NCBI RefSeq assembly: GCF_001905735.1 | Contig: NZ_LISW01000002.1 | Location: 635,125 to 699,124 of the forward strand | Length of the DNA: 64,000 bases | Source of the DNA: Streptomyces sp. CB01249 | Lineage (GTDB): Bacteria > Actinomycetota > Actinomycetes > Streptomycetales > Streptomycetaceae | Direction of reading: 5' to 3' | In this document: one piece after another, positions 1 to 9,249 of the stretch | Layout: each line of letters begins with the position of its first letter | How positions within the stretch are numbered: the stretch's first letter is position 1 | Position numbers and translations under genes: made by a program | The notes under the pieces: generated by a model | Seen by the model: the letters and a program-made list of their open reading frames with translations, nothing else | Database searches by the model: none | Told to the model about the DNA's origin: nothing

Positions 1-931
1 GCTGCTGGTACTCGCCGGTGTTCAGCATGGCGATGACCTCCAGCGCCACCGCGCAGGCCAGCGGGTTGCCGCCGAACGTCGAGCCGTGCTCCCCGGGGCG
101 GTACACGCCGAGCACCGCCGCCGACGACACCACGGCCGACACCGGCACCACACCGCCGCCGAGCGCCTTGCCCAGGAGGTACATGTCGGGGACGACGCCC
201 TCGTGCTCGCAGGCGAAGGTCTTCCCGGTCCGGCCCAGACCGGACTGGATCTCGTCCGCGATGAACAGCACGTCCCGCTCCCGGGTCAGCTCCCGCACCC
301 CGGCGAGATAGCCGGGCGGCGGCACCAGCACGCCCGCCTCGCCCTGGATCGGCTCGATCAGCACGGCCACGGTGTTCTCCGTCATGGCGGCGCGCATCGC
401 GGTGAGATCCCCGTACGGCACGATCTCGAAACCGGGGGTGTACGGGCCGAAGTCGGCGCGGGCCTCCGGGTCCGTGGAGAAGCTGATCACCGTGGTCGTG
501 CGGCCGTGGAAGTTGTCGGCGGCCACGATGATCTTCGCCATGCCGTCCGGGACGCCCTTGACCCGGTAGCCCCACTTGCGGGCGGTCTTCACCGCCGTCT
601 CGACGGCCTCCGCCCCGGTGTTCATCGGGAGCACCATCTCCATGCCGCACAGCTCCGCGAGGCGCGTACAGAAGTCGGCGAACCGGTCGTGGTGGAAGGC
701 CCGGGAGGTGAGCGTCACCCGTTCCAGCTGCGCCCGTGCCGCGTCGATCAGGCGGCGGTTGCCGTGGCCGAAATTGAGCGCCGAGTATCCGGCGAGCATG
801 TCGAGGTAGCGGCGGCCCTCGACATCGGTCATCCAGGCCCCGTCCGCCGTGGCGACGACGACGGGCAACGGGTGGTAGTTGTGCGCGCTGTGCGCCTCGG
901 CGGAGGCGATGGCGTTTTCCGTGGTCGACAC
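1..931 (-). CDS. rocD: Ornithine aminotransferase, 5' part (3' end outside window)
   Basis: PLP enzyme that converts ornithine and 2-oxoglutarate to glutamate semialdehyde and glutamate in cytosolic arginine/ornithine breakdown. The reverse-strand frame starts at GTG 931, with GGAGAT just upstream, and runs off the left edge after about 310 codons. Class-III aminotransferase features are visible: MNTGAEAVETAVKTARKWGY, the acidic FIADEIQSGLGRTGK segment that contacts the PLP ring, LGKALGGG with the presumed Schiff-base lysine, and FGGNPLACAVALEV. The short N-terminus leading into HNYHPLPVVVATADG is typical of ornithine rather than acetylornithine aminotransferases. It is divergent from trpS. 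Only the C-terminus is missing, so the family call is firm; ornithine specificity is inferred from overall resemblance. Confidence 0.9.
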   Translation of the reverse strand, partial: MSTTENAIASAEAHSAHNYHPLPVVVATADGAWMTDVEGRRYLDMLAGYSALNFGHGNRRLIDAARAQLERVTLTSRAFHHDRFADFCTRLAELCGMEMVLPMNTGAEAVETAVKTARKWGYRVKGVPDGMAKIIVAADNFHGRTTTVISFSTDPEARADFGPYTPGFEIVPYGDLTAMRAAMTENTVAVLIEPIQGEAGVLVPPPGYLAGVRELTRERDVLFIADEIQSGLGRTGKTFACEHEGVVPDMYLLGKALGGGVVPVSAVVSSAAVLGVYRPGEHGSTFGGNPLACAVALEVIAMLNTGEYQQ

Positions 932-1110
932 GGGATCTCCGATCGTCGTGCGGCGTGGGCTGAGGTTGGGCCCACTTTGTATCGTCGGTCGGTTCCTCCG
1001 CGGGGAAACCTTCGGTTCACGGCGCGGCTGATTCTTCCGCCGCGCGGGCCCTGCGGGCGATTCCTCCACCGGGCGCCCGGGAAGGGCCGCACACCTGAGA
1101 CAATGAGCGC

Positions 1111-2124
1111 ATGGCCTCTGAACGTCCCCGCGTGCTCTCCGGAATCCAGCCCACCTCAGGCTCGTTCCACCTCGGCAACTACCTCGGCGCGGTCCGCCAG
1201 TGGGTGGCCCTGCAGGAGTCCCACGACGCCTTCTACATGGTGGTCGACCTGCACGCCATCACCGTCGCGCAGGACCCGGCGCAGCTGCGGGAGAACACCC
1301 GGTTCGCCGTCGCCCAGCTGCTGGCCGCCGGGCTCGACCCCGAGCGCTGCACGCTGTTCATCCAGAGCCATGTGCCCGAGCACGCCCAGCTGGGCTGGGT
1401 CATGAACTGCCTGGCCGGGTTCGGCGAGGCGTCCCGCATGACGCAGTTCAAGGACAAGTCCGCCCGGCACGGCGCCGACCGCACCACGGTCGGCCTGTTC
1501 ACCTACCCGATGCTGATGGTCGCCGACATCCTGCTCTACCAGGCCGACCAGGTCCCGGTGGGCGAGGACCAGCGCCAGCACCTGGAGCTGACCCGTAATC
1601 TCGCCGAGCGGTTCAACAGCACCTACGGCGACACCTTCACGATCCCGGACCCGTACATCCTCAAGGAGACGGCGAAGATCTACGACCTCCAGGACCCGTC
1701 CTCGAAGATGAGCAAGTCGACGGCGAACCCGAAGGGTCTGATCAACCTCCTGGACGAGCCGAAGACCACCGCCAAGAAGGTGAAGAGCGCCGTCACCGAC
1801 ACCGACACGGTGATCCGCTTCGACCGCGCCGAGAAGCCCGGCGTCAGCAACCTGCTGACCATCTACTCGACGCTCACCGGCGCCACGGTGCCGGAGCTGG
1901 AGCAGAAGTACGAGGGCAAGGGCTACGGCGCGCTGAAGACGGACCTGGCCGAGGTCATGGTCGACTTCGTCACACCGTTCCGGACGAAGACGCAGGAATA
2001 TCTGGACGACCCGGAGACGCTGGACTCCATCCTGGCCGCCGGCGCCGAGAAGGCGCGGGCCGTGGCGGCGGAGACCCTGGCGCTCACCTACGACCGGATG
2101 GGCCTTCTGCCCGCCAAGCACTGA
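1111..2124 (+). CDS. trpS: Tryptophanyl-tRNA synthetase
   Basis: Class-I aminoacyl-tRNA synthetase that charges tRNA-Trp in the cytosol. The 337-residue product has the normal bacterial length. The HIGH-type motif reads FHLGNYLGA near residue 16, and KMSKS is intact near residue 199 ([13 protein letters not shown]). The tryptophan-site segment [23 protein letters not shown] is complete. No Shine-Dalgarno is evident. A GACAAT hexamer ends 6 nt before the ATG, so a leaderless message is possible. Streptomycetes often carry a second, indolmycin-resistant TrpRS. Synteny with the DD-carboxypeptidase and sdh genes suggests this is the housekeeping copy, but the sequence alone does not prove that. 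Confidence 0.96.
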   Translation: MASERPRVLSGIQPTSGSFHLGNYLGAVRQWVALQESHDAFYMVVDLHAITVAQDPAQLRENTRFAVAQLLAAGLDPERCTLFIQSHVPEHAQLGWVMNCLAGFGEASRMTQFKDKSARHGADRTTVGLFTYPMLMVADILLYQADQVPVGEDQRQHLELTRNLAERFNSTYGDTFTIPDPYILKETAKIYDLQDPSSKMSKSTANPKGLINLLDEPKTTAKKVKSAVTDTDTVIRFDRAEKPGVSNLLTIYSTLTGATVPELEQKYEGKGYGALKTDLAEVMVDFVTPFRTKTQEYLDDPETLDSILAAGAEKARAVAAETLALTYDRMGLLPAKH

Positions 2125-2230
2125 GTCCAAGGACCCTGGCGGCACAGGGCCCGCAGGCGGCACACTTGCGGCGTGATGCTTGCGGCCGTCAGTGGCTGAA
2201 AACAGACCACCGAGGATTGAGGAGAACGAC

Positions 2231-2824
2231 GTGGGGACCGTAACGCTCGGCGTTTCGATCGCGGTCCCGGAGCCCTACGGCAGCCTGCTCCAGGAGCGCC
2301 GCGCGAGCTTCGGGGACCCTGCCGCACACGGCATTCCCACCCACGTCACCCTCCTGCCGCCGACCGAGGCCCTGGCGGCCGACCTGCCCGCGATCGAGGC
2401 GCACCTCGCCTCGATCGCGACCGGCGGCCGCCCCTTCCCGATGCGGCTGTCCGGCACGGGCACCTTCCGCCCGCTCTCGCCGGTCGTCTTCGTCCAGGTG
2501 GTCGAGGGCGCCTCGGCCTGCTCCTGGCTCCAGAAGCGGGTACGGGACGCCTCCGGGCCCCTGGTGCGCGAGCTCCAGTTCCCGTACCACCCGCATGTGA
2601 CCGTCGCCCACGACATCCCCGAAGCGGCGATGGACCGGGCGTACGAGGAGCTCGCCGACTACGAGGCGTCCTGGATCTGCGGCTCCTTCGCGCTGTACGA
2701 GCAGGGCCGCCTGGACCGGGTCTGGCGCAAGATCAACGAGTTCCCGTTCGGCGCCGGGGGCGCGGGTCCCGCCGTCCCCGCGCAGAGCGGCAGCACCCTG
2801 GACACCCCCTCGCTGCACCCGTAA
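2231..2824 (+). CDS. 2'-5' RNA ligase / 2H phosphoesterase family protein
   Basis: A 197-residue two-histidine phosphoesterase fold. The paired catalytic HxT motifs are HVTLLPP at residue 38 and HVTVAHD at residue 122, spaced as in the LigT/2'-5' RNA ligase superfamily. Such enzymes hydrolyse cyclic phosphates or join 2'-5' RNA ends; the substrate here is unknown. I chose the GTG at 2231 because GAGGAG lies just upstream. A TTG at 2180 would add 17 residues with no homology-like content. It lies 106 bp downstream of trpS in the same direction, and the pair appears to be conserved in streptomycetes. The C-terminus is a Gly/Pro/Ala-rich tail of about 25 residues. Confidence 0.85.
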   Translation: MGTVTLGVSIAVPEPYGSLLQERRASFGDPAAHGIPTHVTLLPPTEALAADLPAIEAHLASIATGGRPFPMRLSGTGTFRPLSPVVFVQVVEGASACSWLQKRVRDASGPLVRELQFPYHPHVTVAHDIPEAAMDRAYEELADYEASWICGSFALYEQGRLDRVWRKINEFPFGAGGAGPAVPAQSGSTLDTPSLHP

Positions 2825-2829
2825 CAGGG

Positions 2830-3618
2830 TCAGACCGGCAGCCGCCGGAACAGCGGCCGGGGCACGTGCCGCAGCGCGGACATCACCGCGCGCAGCGCCC
2901 CCGGCACCCACACCGTCTCCTGGCGCCTCCGCAGCCCGGTCACGATCGCGTCCGCCACCGCACCCGGCGTCGTCACCAGCGGCGTCCGGGTGAACGGGAT
3001 CGTCGCCAGCGGACCCCCGGCCTCCCGCACCCCCGCCGCGTCCGGCACCACGAGCCCCGGCCGCACCACCATCACGTGCACCCCCGTGCCGTGCAGCGCG
3101 TCGCCGAGGCCCTGCGTGAAGACGTCCAGGCCCGCCTTGCTCGACCCGTAGATGAAGTCCGCCCGGCGGGCCCGCTCACCGGCCACCGAGGACAGCACCA
3201 CCAGCGAACCGTGCCCCTGCGCCTGGAGCGCGCCCGCGCACACCAGCCCGGCGGAGACCGCGCCGGTGTAGTTCGTCTGCGCCACCCGGACCGCCGCGAG
3301 CGGTTCCTCCTCGTCGCGCCCCTGGTCGCCCGGGATGCCGAAGGCGAGCAGCACCATGTCGATGTCGCCCTCGGCGAAGACCTTGCCGAGGACCGTCTCG
3401 TGGGACTCGGTGTCCAGCGCGTCGAACGCCACGGTCTGGACGTACGCCCCCCGGTGGCGCAGGTCCTCCGCCGCCGCCTCCAGGGCGGGCGAGGGGCGGC
3501 CGGCCAGCCAGACCGTGCGGGTGCGGTGGGCGATCAGGCGGCGTGCGGTGGCGAGCCCGATCTCCGACGTGCCGCCGAGGACGAGCAGGGACTGCGGGGC
3601 ACCGAAGGCATCCTTCAC
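2830..3618 (-). CDS. dprE2: DprE2-like short-chain dehydrogenase (decaprenylphosphoryl-2-keto-ribose reductase family)
   Basis: A 262-residue SDR. The N-terminal nucleotide-binding loop reads LLVLGGTSEIGLATARRL, the FGIPGDQ segment follows, the catalytic Ser lies in LSSVAGERARR, and the YGSSKAGLD motif supplies Tyr and Lys. In mycobacteria DprE2 reduces the 2'-keto intermediate made by DprE1 to give decaprenylphosphoryl-arabinose. The GTG start at 3618 is preceded by AAGGAG. An upstream extension in the same frame overlaps the dprE1-like gene and is not coding. The gene follows the DprE1-like oxidase by 35 bp on the same strand, which mirrors the mycobacterial pair and supports the assignment. 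Its product in an organism without known arabinogalactan is uncertain. Confidence 0.8.
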   Translation of the reverse strand: MKDAFGAPQSLLVLGGTSEIGLATARRLIAHRTRTVWLAGRPSPALEAAAEDLRHRGAYVQTVAFDALDTESHETVLGKVFAEGDIDMVLLAFGIPGDQGRDEEEPLAAVRVAQTNYTGAVSAGLVCAGALQAQGHGSLVVLSSVAGERARRADFIYGSSKAGLDVFTQGLGDALHGTGVHVMVVRPGLVVPDAAGVREAGGPLATIPFTRTPLVTTPGAVADAIVTGLRRRQETVWVPGALRAVMSALRHVPRPLFRRLPV

Positions 3619-3653
3619 GGGAACGCTCCTTGCAGGGGAAGAGAAGAGGGGAT

Positions 3654-4994
3654 CTACAGCGACAGCCGGCGGGACAGGTCCGAGCGGAACGCCCCGTTCG
3701 GGTCCAGTTCGGCCCGCAGCGCCCGGAAGTCGGGCAGCCGCGGGTACATCGCGGCGAGCGCACCGGGGCGCAGCCGGGCGTCCTCGGTCAGGGAGACCCG
3801 GCCGCCCGCCGCCGCCACCTCCTCGTCCAGCGAGTCGAGGAAGCGGGCGAGCCCCGGCAGACCGGCCGGCAGGTCGAGGGAGAGGTGCCAGCCGGGCGCC
3901 GGGAAGGACAGCCAGCCCGGACCGCCCGCGCCGCACCGCCTGAGCACCGCCCGGAAGGAGGGGCAGCGGCTGCGCGCGATGCGCCCGACGATCCGGCGCA
4001 GCGTCTCCTCCTGCCCGTGCCCGACCAGGAACGCGTAGTGGATCCGGCCGCCGGTGGGCGATACGCGGTTGCTGTGCGGCCGGGCGTCCAGGGCGCGGAA
4101 GAAGGCGCCGAGCGGCTGGAGTTCGCCGGTGCGGGACCGGGGCGCGGCGCGGTAGCCGAGCTCGTTGAGCGCGGTGGCGGACAGCCGGCCGAACAGGCGG
4201 GGCAGCAGCGGCAGCGCGGCGGGGCGGCGCGCCGGGCCGAGGGCGAGCGCGGTGTGCCGGGCGTGTCCCGGGAGCGCCTGCACCGGGACGTGGTCCGCGC
4301 GCACCAGGACGCCGCGGCCGGTGGCCCGGCCCCGGGCGGTGAGGTCGATCCGGGCGTACTCGTAGGGGCGGTGGCCGCGGGCCATCCGGCCCAGCAGGTC
4401 GTCGAGCCCGGCCGCCCGCTCGGTGTCGACGGACATCAGCGCCGTGGTCACGGGCCGGAACCGGAGCGTGGCCGAGAGGATGACCCCGGTCAGGCCGAGG
4501 CCGCCCGCGGTCGCGTCGAAGAGCGGGGTGCCCGGGCGCACCGTACGCACCTCGCCGTCGGCGGTGAGCAGCGTGAACTCCGTGACGTGGCGGGAGAAGG
4601 AGCCGGCCGCGCGGTGGTTGTCGCCGTGCGCGTCCGAGCCGATCGCGCCGCCCACCGTGACGTAACGCCCGCCGGGCACCACCGGCGGGAACCAGCCGAG
4701 CGGAAGCATCACCTCGCGCAGCCGGTGCAGCGTCGTGCCCGCGTCGCAGACCACCAGGCCGGCCGCCGCGTCGATGGTCCGGACGCGGTCCAGCGCCGTC
4801 ATGTCGAGGACCGAACCCCCGGCGTTCTGCGCGGCGTCGCCGTGCGTCCGGCCCAGGCCCCGGGCGATCGAGCCGCGCGGCCCGCGGCCCAGCACGGTCG
4901 CGGCGACCTCCTCGTAACTACGGGGACGGAAACGCAGCGCGGTCGTCGGGGCGGTGCGGCCCCAGCCGGTCAGGGACACGGTGTCGACAGACAT
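3654..4994 (-). CDS. dprE1: DprE1-like FAD-linked oxidase (decaprenylphosphoryl-ribose 2'-epimerase subunit family)
   Basis: A 446-residue FAD-binding-4 oxidase, close in length to mycobacterial DprE1. The N-terminus MSVDTVSLTGWGRTAPT is followed by GRGPRGSIARGLGRTHGDAAQN, where DprE1 binds FAD, then the YVTVGGAIGSDAHGDNH motif typical of this subgroup. The C-terminal half carries LSFPAPGWHLSLDLP. In mycobacterial DprE1 I recall the benzothiazinone-targeted Cys387 at the matching place in GWNICVDFP; here it is Ser372. The start at ATG 4994 is set by a TACGGT hexamer exactly 7 nt upstream (leaderless); a longer frame to 5093 lacks support. The dprE2-like gene lies downstream. Substrate is inferred from family only. 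Confidence 0.82.
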   Translation of the reverse strand: MSVDTVSLTGWGRTAPTTALRFRPRSYEEVAATVLGRGPRGSIARGLGRTHGDAAQNAGGSVLDMTALDRVRTIDAAAGLVVCDAGTTLHRLREVMLPLGWFPPVVPGGRYVTVGGAIGSDAHGDNHRAAGSFSRHVTEFTLLTADGEVRTVRPGTPLFDATAGGLGLTGVILSATLRFRPVTTALMSVDTERAAGLDDLLGRMARGHRPYEYARIDLTARGRATGRGVLVRADHVPVQALPGHARHTALALGPARRPAALPLLPRLFGRLSATALNELGYRAAPRSRTGELQPLGAFFRALDARPHSNRVSPTGGRIHYAFLVGHGQEETLRRIVGRIARSRCPSFRAVLRRCGAGGPGWLSFPAPGWHLSLDLPAGLPGLARFLDSLDEEVAAAGGRVSLTEDARLRPGALAAMYPRLPDFRALRAELDPNGAFRSDLSRRLSL

Positions 4995-5001
4995 GAGGGT
5001 G

Positions 5002-5007
5002 ACCGTA
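5002..5007 (-). promoter_or_regulatory. -10 element of leaderless dprE1-like promoter
   Basis: On the minus strand TACGGT is followed by 7 nt and then ATG 4994, so transcription would start at or next to the start codon. An alternative TTGTAA (5038-5043) with TTATCC (5015-5020) at 17-bp spacing lies slightly upstream and could give a short leader. Confidence 0.5.
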
Positions 5008-5134
5008 TCGCCCGGGATAACACCTTTGAGGGATTTGTTACAACACTCACCGAAATGGGTGATTGAGGGTCCGTCATCTCCTCCACCTCGCACCGGGCTT
5101 CGGTTTTCACGCGCCGGAGGGGTAGCAGTGGTTC

Positions 5135-6103
5135 ATGGACTGGCTGAAAAATCTCCCCGTCATCGGGCCACTCGTCTCCCGGCTGATGGAGACGCACGCG
5201 TGGCGCAGTTACGAGACGCTGGTGCGGGTCCACTGGGCCCGGCTGGCCGCGGCCATCACGTTCATCAGCTTCCTCGCGCTCTTCCCGCTGATCGCGGTCG
5301 GCGCGGCGATCGGCGCCGCGCTGCTCACCGACAAGCAGCTGGACAAGATCGAGGACAAGCTCGCCGAGCAGGTGCCCGGCATCTCCGACCAGCTCGGCAT
5401 CGACGGTCTGGTCGCCCACGCGGGGACGATCGGTCTGGTGGCCGGTGCGCTGCTGCTCTTCACCGGTATCGGCTGGATCGGCTCGATGCGGGACTGCCTG
5501 CGCGCGGTCTGGGACATGGACGACCTGGACGAGGGCAATCCGGTCCTGCGCAAGCTCAAGGACGCCGGGGTGCTGTTCGGTCTGGGCGGCGCGGCGCTGG
5601 TGACCTTCGCGATCTCCTCGGTCGGCTCGGTGGCCGTGGGCCGGGTCGCCGACCTGCTCAACATCCCCGAGAACGGGGCGGGCGGGGTGCTGCTGCGGAT
5701 CGCCGCCCTGCTGGTGGGCGTGGCGGCCGACTTCCTGCTGCTGCTCTATCTGCTGACCCTGCTGCCCGGCGTCGAACCGCCGCGCCGCCGGCTGGTGGTG
5801 GCCGCGCTGGTCGGCGCGGTCGGGTTCGAACTGCTCAAGCTGCTGCTCGGCAGCTATATGAAGGGCGTCGCGTCCAAGAGCATGTACGGCGCCTTCGGGG
5901 TGCCGATCGCGCTGCTGCTGTGGATCAACTTCTCGGCGAAGCTGCTGCTGTTCTGCGCCGCCTGGACGGCGACGCCGAGCAAGGAGGAGGACGAGGAGAC
6001 GGAGCGGGCGGCGGACGAGGAGGGGGGCTCCACGCTCGCCGCCCGGCGCGTCACGGGCGAGGACGGCGACGCATCAGGTCCGGCAGCGGCCAGCGCCGGT
6101 TGA
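5135..6103 (+). CDS. YihY/BrkB (UPF0761) family integral membrane protein
   Basis: A 322-residue polytopic membrane protein with about six hydrophobic segments at roughly residues 45-67, 105-125, 147-170, 187-210, 220-240 and 255-280. YihY/BrkB proteins were once annotated as ribonuclease BN; their molecular role is unsettled. The family region RVHWARLAAAITFISFLALFP near the N-terminus and MYGAFGVPIALLLWINFSAKLLLF near the C-terminus are visible. The tail is acidic and probably cytoplasmic. The ATG at 5135 follows GGAGGGG. The last 53 bp overlap, in convergent orientation, the 3' end of the DD-carboxypeptidase gene, with no room for a terminator. Confidence 0.85.
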   Translation: MDWLKNLPVIGPLVSRLMETHAWRSYETLVRVHWARLAAAITFISFLALFPLIAVGAAIGAALLTDKQLDKIEDKLAEQVPGISDQLGIDGLVAHAGTIGLVAGALLLFTGIGWIGSMRDCLRAVWDMDDLDEGNPVLRKLKDAGVLFGLGGAALVTFAISSVGSVAVGRVADLLNIPENGAGGVLLRIAALLVGVAADFLLLLYLLTLLPGVEPPRRRLVVAALVGAVGFELLKLLLGSYMKGVASKSMYGAFGVPIALLLWINFSAKLLLFCAAWTATPSKEEDEETERAADEEGGSTLAARRVTGEDGDASGPAAASAG

Positions 6104-7316
6104 CCAGGAACACCCCGCCGGCCAGCAGCACCAGCACCCCGCCGACGATGCCCAGCGCGATCCCGACCCCGCCGGAGCCGTCGGTGGCGGCCGCCGCACG
6201 GGCCGCCTTGTCCGGTCCGTGTCCGCCCTGGGCCTTGTCCGCCTCGGCGCCCTTGCCCGCGCCCTCGGTGTCCGTGCCGTTGCCGGTGACCGCGGACTTC
6301 GGCGGGACCAGCTCGCCGACCGGGGTCACCTTGCCGGTCGCGGCGAACCCCCAGTCCAGGAGCCGGGCCGCCTCCTTGTACACCGCGTGCGTCTCGTCGT
6401 CGTCCGGGTGCATGACGGTGACGAGGAGGACCTTGCCGCCCTGCTCGGCGACACCGGTGAAGGTGTTGCCGGCGTGCGTGGTGTAGCCGTTCTTGACGCC
6501 CGCGATGCCCTTGTACGCGTCCACGCCGTCGGCCCCGGTGAGCAGCCGGTTGGTGTTCTGGATGCCGAAGGTCTCGCGCTTCTTGCCCTTCTTCTTCTCG
6601 CCGGGGAACTGGGCCTCGGCGGTCGAGCAGTACTCCCGGAAGTCCGCGTTCTGGAGCCCGTCGCGGGCGAAGAGCGAGAGGTCGTACGCGCTGGAGACCT
6701 GCTCGGGCGCGTCGTACCCGTCGGGCGACACCACGTGCGTGTCGATCGCCTGGAGCTCCTCCGCGCGGTCCTGCATGGCCTGGACGGTCTTCGGCACCCC
6801 GCCGTACATCGAGGACAGCACGTGCACCGCGTCGTTCCCCGACCGCAGGAAGACCCCGAGCCACAGGTCGTGCACCGTGTAGCTGAGGTCCTCCTTGATG
6901 CCGACCAGGCTGCTGCCCTCGCCCATGCCGGCGAGGTCCTCGTCCTTCACCGTGTACTCCCGCGTCTTCGGCAGGAGCGCCGGATCAGCGAGGAGCGTGT
7001 CCGCGAAGAGCATCTTCAGCGTGGACGCCGGGGGGAGCCGCCAGTGCGCGTTGTGGGCGGCGAGCACCTCGCCGGTCTCCGCGTCCGAGACCATCCACGA
7101 CCGGCCCGTCAGCTTCTTGGGCAGCACCGGCGCGCCGGGTCCGAGGTTGACCTGGGTGCCGGACCGCCCCAGCTGCGCGCCACCGATCTGCGACATGGTC
7201 GCCGGAGGCTTGGGAGCGTCGTCGTCCCCGTCGGCCGCCGAGGCGGGCGTGACGACAAAAGCGGACAGCAGGGCGGCAGAGGTGACCGCCAACGCGGCCT
7301 TCTTGAGAGCTGGCAC
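6051..7316 (-). CDS. D-alanyl-D-alanine carboxypeptidase (peptidase S11), membrane anchored
   Basis: A 421-residue penicillin-binding protein of the S11 family that trims D-Ala from peptidoglycan stem peptides outside the cell. Residues 1-29 form a signal peptide ending near TPASAAD. The active-site SxxK is STLK in LPPASTLKMLFADTLL, the SxN motif is SGND, and the usual KTG motif reads KNG (GVKNGYTTHAGNTF). A C-terminal transmembrane helix (GIALGIVGGVLVLLAGGVFLV) and basic tail anchor it. GTG 7316 is chosen because TACGTT lies exactly 7 nt upstream and no Shine-Dalgarno exists. A much longer same-frame extension runs antisense through the metallophosphoesterase gene and is rejected. Confidence 0.9.
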   Translation of the reverse strand: MPALKKAALAVTSAALLSAFVVTPASAADGDDDAPKPPATMSQIGGAQLGRSGTQVNLGPGAPVLPKKLTGRSWMVSDAETGEVLAAHNAHWRLPPASTLKMLFADTLLADPALLPKTREYTVKDEDLAGMGEGSSLVGIKEDLSYTVHDLWLGVFLRSGNDAVHVLSSMYGGVPKTVQAMQDRAEELQAIDTHVVSPDGYDAPEQVSSAYDLSLFARDGLQNADFREYCSTAEAQFPGEKKKGKKRETFGIQNTNRLLTGADGVDAYKGIAGVKNGYTTHAGNTFTGVAEQGGKVLLVTVMHPDDDETHAVYKEAARLLDWGFAATGKVTPVGELVPPKSAVTGNGTDTEGAGKGAEADKAQGGHGPDKAARAAAATDGSGGVGIALGIVGGVLVLLAGGVFLVNRRWPLPDLMRRRPRP

Positions 7317-7323
7317 GGTCGAA

Positions 7324-7329
7324 AACGTA
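7324..7329 (-). promoter_or_regulatory. -10 element of leaderless DD-carboxypeptidase promoter
   Basis: TACGTT on the minus strand ends 7 nt before GTG 7316. A TATATT hexamer lies about 15 bp further upstream and could serve as a second -10 box giving a short leader. Confidence 0.5.
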
Positions 7330-7437
7330 CATGCAGTTGATGTGAATATATGTACTGGCCGCGTGACCCGCCGGGCGGACCGCCGGGACGGACCACCCCG
7401 CCCGAGCCGCCCGGAGCGCGGCGGCGATACTGAATCC

Positions 7438-7683
7438 ATGAAGCTCAGCCGCCCTGTCTCCTGGTTCCTGCTCGCCTTCGGGGTGTGGTCGTGGATCATC
7501 TGGGTCACCTTCGCCAAGAATTTGTGGAAGGACGGCAGCGGCCTCGCCTTCGACGACGCCGGTGACCCGACCGCGTACTTCTGGGTGCATCTGCTGCTCG
7601 CCATCACGTCCTTTCTTCTGGGGACGGCCGTCGGGTGGATCGGGTTCCGGGGCGTCAGGGCCCTGCGCACCGAAAAGGCTTGA
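7438..7683 (+). CDS. Small SCO4848-family membrane protein
   Basis: An 81-residue protein with two transmembrane helices, about residues 6-26 (VSWFLLAFGVWSWIIWVTFA) and 48-70 (FWVHLLLAITSFLLGTAVGWIGF). The short polar loop between them contains GLAFDDAGDPTAYFW. I recognise it as the family named after S. coelicolor SCO4848, whose function is unknown. GATACT ends 6 nt before the ATG and no Shine-Dalgarno is present, so the message may be leaderless. A longer frame from 6895 is antisense to the carboxypeptidase and is not used. It is divergent from the carboxypeptidase and 65 bp upstream of the metallophosphoesterase. Confidence 0.85.
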   Translation: MKLSRPVSWFLLAFGVWSWIIWVTFAKNLWKDGSGLAFDDAGDPTAYFWVHLLLAITSFLLGTAVGWIGFRGVRALRTEKA

Positions 7684-7748
7684 AACCACGGGTCCCGGCC
7701 GGGGCCTGAATCGGGCGTTACCGGGACGGACGAGGCAGGGGAGCGGGC

Positions 7749-9029
<1,281 letters not shown>

Positions 9030-9249
9030 TCACCCTCGTACGCACGCGAAATGGCGGAACGGGTGACCGTCCGGGAACCCTCTGTATTCGGCGTAAGCGT
9101 CAAAGGTTTCGACTGACAAACAATTGGCTATGAGCCTCTGATCTCCCCTTCCAGATGTGAAAATCGTGTGATTTGCTTGGCGCGAACGTGCGGTGATCTG
9201 CGTATCTGAGCGCGACACCGAGGTGGGGCAGTTAAGGGAGAGCACGTCA

